From positions 100,998-134,547 of the forward strand of contig NZIP01000019.1 in assembly GCA_002691645.1 (NCBI GenBank): 33,550 bases of DNA, read 5' to 3'. Made by a program: the position numbers and the translations under genes. The stretch comes from Flavobacteriaceae bacterium. GTDB taxonomy: Bacteria; Bacteroidota; Bacteroidia; Flavobacteriales; Flavobacteriaceae. A model generated the notes under the pieces. It ran no database searches. It saw nothing but the letters and a program-made list of their open reading frames with translations, and was not told where the DNA came from. This document shows, one piece after another, positions 31,998 to 33,550 of this stretch (the first letter of the stretch is position 1; each line of letters begins with the position of its first letter).

Positions 31998-32690
31998 TTA
32001 AAGTGTGATAAATAGAAATGTTTCCCAGATATGTCGGTTTTCTGCGGAAGTTAGACTGGAAGGTATGTAAATGTTGTGATACCCTGTTCTGAGCCTGAGA
32101 TTTTTATTCAGATTAAAATCAAATCCCATATAAACCCAATTTTGATTTACAGAGAAAGGTCTTAATTTTTTGTTGTGGACTATAAAGAGTTCGTTTAGTA
32201 CAAAAGCACTTACCGGTGTATTAAACACTTCTCCGAGAGGCTTACTAACTTCAAAACGATACCTAAATCTGTTTTTAAATCCATTGGTCCATCTATGTTC
32301 AAGACGAATCCATTGGAATACTGAAAAGCCTTTGAAGGGAATTCGATATGATATTTGCTCCCACATATTATTTTCAATGGCTTTTGGAGCGCGACCTGAA
32401 CCCTCGTAATTGTAATTTTCGATATAGGTGTAACCAGTACTGAATGTAATACCGTTATCAAATTGATAATTGAGACTAGGGCGAATCAATATTTGATCTC
32501 GCTGTGCTGCGAATTTTCCTGATCTAAAATGAAATTCATTGGTCGTACTCCATTTATTGTCAAATTTTTTAGTTATGAATACTTCATTCCACAGACCAAA
32601 GTTGTTGTTTATATCGTACTCTTGAGCATTTAAAGTTGTGAGTGTAAAAAGTAGCGTTAAAACGCTAATACTGGTAATTTTCAATTTCAT
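31998..32690 (-). CDS. DUF2490 outer-membrane beta-barrel protein
   Basis: A 230-residue protein with signal peptide (cut after LNAQ, about residue 22) and amphipathic strands of a small outer-membrane barrel: FGLWNEVFITKKFDNKWST, EFHFRSGKFAAQRDQILIRPSL, WIRLEHRWTNGFKNRFRYRFEVS, and the C-terminal HIWETFLFITL ending without a charged tail. This matches DUF2490. Its ATG overlaps the rhodanese stop codon (ATGA at 32690-32687), showing translational coupling. Function unknown, perhaps a channel or structural protein. Confidence 0.85.
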   Translation of the reverse strand: MKLKITSISVLTLLFTLTTLNAQEYDINNNFGLWNEVFITKKFDNKWSTTNEFHFRSGKFAAQRDQILIRPSLNYQFDNGITFSTGYTYIENYNYEGSGRAPKAIENNMWEQISYRIPFKGFSVFQWIRLEHRWTNGFKNRFRYRFEVSKPLGEVFNTPVSAFVLNELFIVHNKKLRPFSVNQNWVYMGFDFNLNKNLRLRTGYHNIYIPSSLTSAENRHIWETFLFITL

Positions 32691-33064
32691 TTTTTAGACT
32701 GAATTTTTTTGTAATTGCTAAAACCTCCTGTGAGGTCATAAATTTTAAGGAACCCCATATTTTTTAACTTTTGAGCTGTTGCATTGCTGCGTCCTCCAGC
32801 TGCACAATAAAGGAAAACGGGAGCTGACTTATCGATTTCAGCAAATTTTTGATCAAATCGTGCAGATTGCAAAAAGTCTATATGAATAGCATTTTTAATA
32901 TGCTCTTGATTAAACTCTGGTGTTGTCCTAACATCGACTAGTGTTCCTTTTTGTTCAGAGAGCTCTGCCAGAAAAGGTTTTACATCTAGTTGAATAATTT
33001 CTTGAGCCGATAATGAGAAACTAAAACAAAAAACAACAAGGTGTAAGAGGAAGTTTTTTTTCAT
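32687..33064 (-). CDS. Periplasmic rhodanese-like sulfurtransferase
   Basis: A 125-residue single rhodanese domain with a signal peptide (cut after LSAQ, about residue 21). It contains VDVRTTPEFNQEHIKNAIHID (substrate-side motif), then the active-site loop YCAAGGRSNATAQ with a candidate catalytic Cys. Rhodaneses transfer sulfane sulfur; periplasmic forms are linked to sulfur handling or redox. It is the first gene of the DUF2490-DUF2911 operon. A -7 box lies 17 bases upstream of the ATG. Confidence 0.9.
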   Translation of the reverse strand: MKKNFLLHLVVFCFSFSLSAQEIIQLDVKPFLAELSEQKGTLVDVRTTPEFNQEHIKNAIHIDFLQSARFDQKFAEIDKSAPVFLYCAAGGRSNATAQKLKNMGFLKIYDLTGGFSNYKKIQSKK

Positions 33065-33080
33065 TTAAAATTGTTTATTA

Positions 33081-33088
33081 CAAATATA
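33081..33088 (-). promoter_or_regulatory. -7 element of the rhodanese operon promoter
   Basis: TATATTTG on the minus strand matches TAnnTTTG exactly and ends 16 bases before the rhodanese ATG. A TTG lies too close for a proper -33 box. Confidence 0.5.
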
Positions 33089-33134
33089 GGATAATCACAA
33101 TTTTTAAAGGTATTTTACTTATTCTCATTAAAGC

Positions 33135-33165
33135 AAAAAGCCCTCGCTATGCGAGGGCTTTTTTT
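33135..33165 (-). terminator. Strong bidirectional terminator after the curlin gene
   Basis: AAAAAGCCCTCGC (33135-33147), loop TAT and GCGAGGGCTTTTT (33151-33163) form a 13-bp GC-rich stem with A and T runs on the two sides. On the minus strand it closes the curlin gene, and its position keeps that transcript out of the rhodanese operon. Confidence 0.9.
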
Positions 33166-33197
33166 GTTTTTTTTTGGTTGAATTGAAAATTCAAATT

Positions 33198-33550
33198 TTA
33201 CATACCACCCGCTTGAAATACTGAAATACTGTTTGTGTTTCCATTCATTAAAGAAACAATAGAAGAGTTGTTTGTTCCTAATTGCTTTACACCTATCAAG
33301 TTAGTCATGGATACCTCTGAAATTTCTATACTAGTAGAATTGTCAGATCCAGCTTGAGAGATACCCGTTTTATTTCTGTCAGATGCTCCATAAATATCTA
33401 CAGCAGTAAAATTATCAGGCCCAGCTTGAGAGATACCCGTTTTATTGTTGTCGGATGCTCCATAAATATCTACACTAGCATAATTATCGGGCCCAGCTTG
33501 AGAGATACCCGTTTTATTGTTGTCGGATGCTCCATAAATTTCTACACTAG
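33198..33550 (-). CDS. Curlin-repeat (CsgA/CsgB-like) amyloid protein, C-terminal part
   Basis: The minus strand is open for 117 codons and runs off the right edge, so the start and signal peptide are outside. The protein is made of curlin-like repeats of 24 residues: VDIYGASDNNKTGISQAGPDN appears almost unchanged in two and a half copies, followed by diverged units (IEISEVSMTNLIGVKQLGTN, SSIVSLMNGNTNSISVFQAGGM). The Q-x-G-x-x-N spacing is the curli amyloid motif. Such proteins polymerise as extracellular fibres in biofilms. Curli assembly genes (csgE, csgF, csgG) are not in the window, so they may lie to the right. The stop codon is TAA at 33200-33198. Confidence 0.85.
   Translation of the reverse strand, partial: SVEIYGASDNNKTGISQAGPDNYASVDIYGASDNNKTGISQAGPDNFTAVDIYGASDRNKTGISQAGSDNSTSIEISEVSMTNLIGVKQLGTNNSSIVSLMNGNTNSISVFQAGGM
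33351..33550. repeat. 72-bp tandem repeats inside the curlin gene
   Basis: Units start at 33351, 33423 and 33495, exactly 72 bp apart (24 codons). The second and third differ at one base over the 56 visible, and the first differs at about nine bases. The third is cut by the window edge. The last-but-one to last identity points to recent duplication. Confidence 0.92.

Noticed and set aside
33135-33165. CRISPR or other regular repeat
   Set aside because: The element is a single GC-rich hairpin with A and T runs, a terminator. The repeats further right are coding (24-codon curlin units), without spacers.

Overview
The window reads as chromosomal DNA from a member of the Bacteroidota, most likely a marine-type flavobacterium (Flavobacteriaceae or a close relative). 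The evidence is gldI (a gliding-motility PPIase gene), DUF5683, DUF2911 and DUF2490 genes, many short lipoproteins with an L-x-x-C lipobox, a large Bacteroidota-type signal peptidase I, several exact TAnnTTTG promoter elements (the Bacteroidota -7 box) and few Shine-Dalgarno sequences. The DNA is AT-rich throughout. I cannot name a genus from the sequence alone.

Layout. (1) 1-2463, minus strand: a cyclophilin-type PPIase lipoprotein cut by the window edge, gldI, and a DHH-family phosphoesterase. (2) 2509-4015, plus: a PhoD-like phosphatase and ndk. (3) 4012-5800, minus: recF, a small lipoprotein and a DUF721 (DciA-like) gene. (4) 5890-10870, plus: a TPR protein, ribH, a small membrane protein, mutL and two tandem rhomboid proteases. 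(5) 10879-23131, minus: a very long, tightly packed set of envelope and cell-cycle genes. In transcription order it holds a NagB-PIG-L fusion, an AmpG-like permease, nagZ-like GH3, anmK, udk, an FtsB/DivIC-like gene, parA, parB, DUF5683, dapB, lepB and wbqC-like. (6) 23263-24829, plus: a DeoR-type regulator and murQ, divergent from the NagB fusion. (7) 24819-26106: a PQQ-type sugar dehydrogenase and tRNA-Pro(GGG). (8) 26160-28430: a markedly AT-rich accessory patch with a decayed acyltransferase fragment, a NIPSNAP protein, an ABM-like lipoprotein and a small membrane protein. (9) 28460-31045, plus: beta-phosphoglucomutase, an EamA transporter and a beta-propeller-like lipoprotein. (10) 31163-33064, minus: a rhodanese/DUF2490/DUF2911 operon and a 34-residue membrane microprotein gene bracketed by its own hairpins. 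(11) 33198-33550, minus: the C-terminal end of a curlin-repeat (functional amyloid) protein.

How the genes fit together. The most coherent system is peptidoglycan amino-sugar recycling at 17360-24829. The permease brings in anhydro-muropeptides or sugars, the GH3 enzyme removes GlcNAc, and AnmK makes MurNAc-6-P. MurQ then yields GlcNAc-6-P, and the NagB domain feeds fructose-6-P. No nagA is present; the PIG-L deacetylase domain fused to NagB is a plausible substitute (inference). A DeoR regulator sits in a divergent region full of palindromes and probably controls both arms. Other notable items are a possible leaderless DHH-phosphoesterase transcript, the stand-alone microprotein gene, and the freshly duplicated 72-bp curlin repeats at the right edge.
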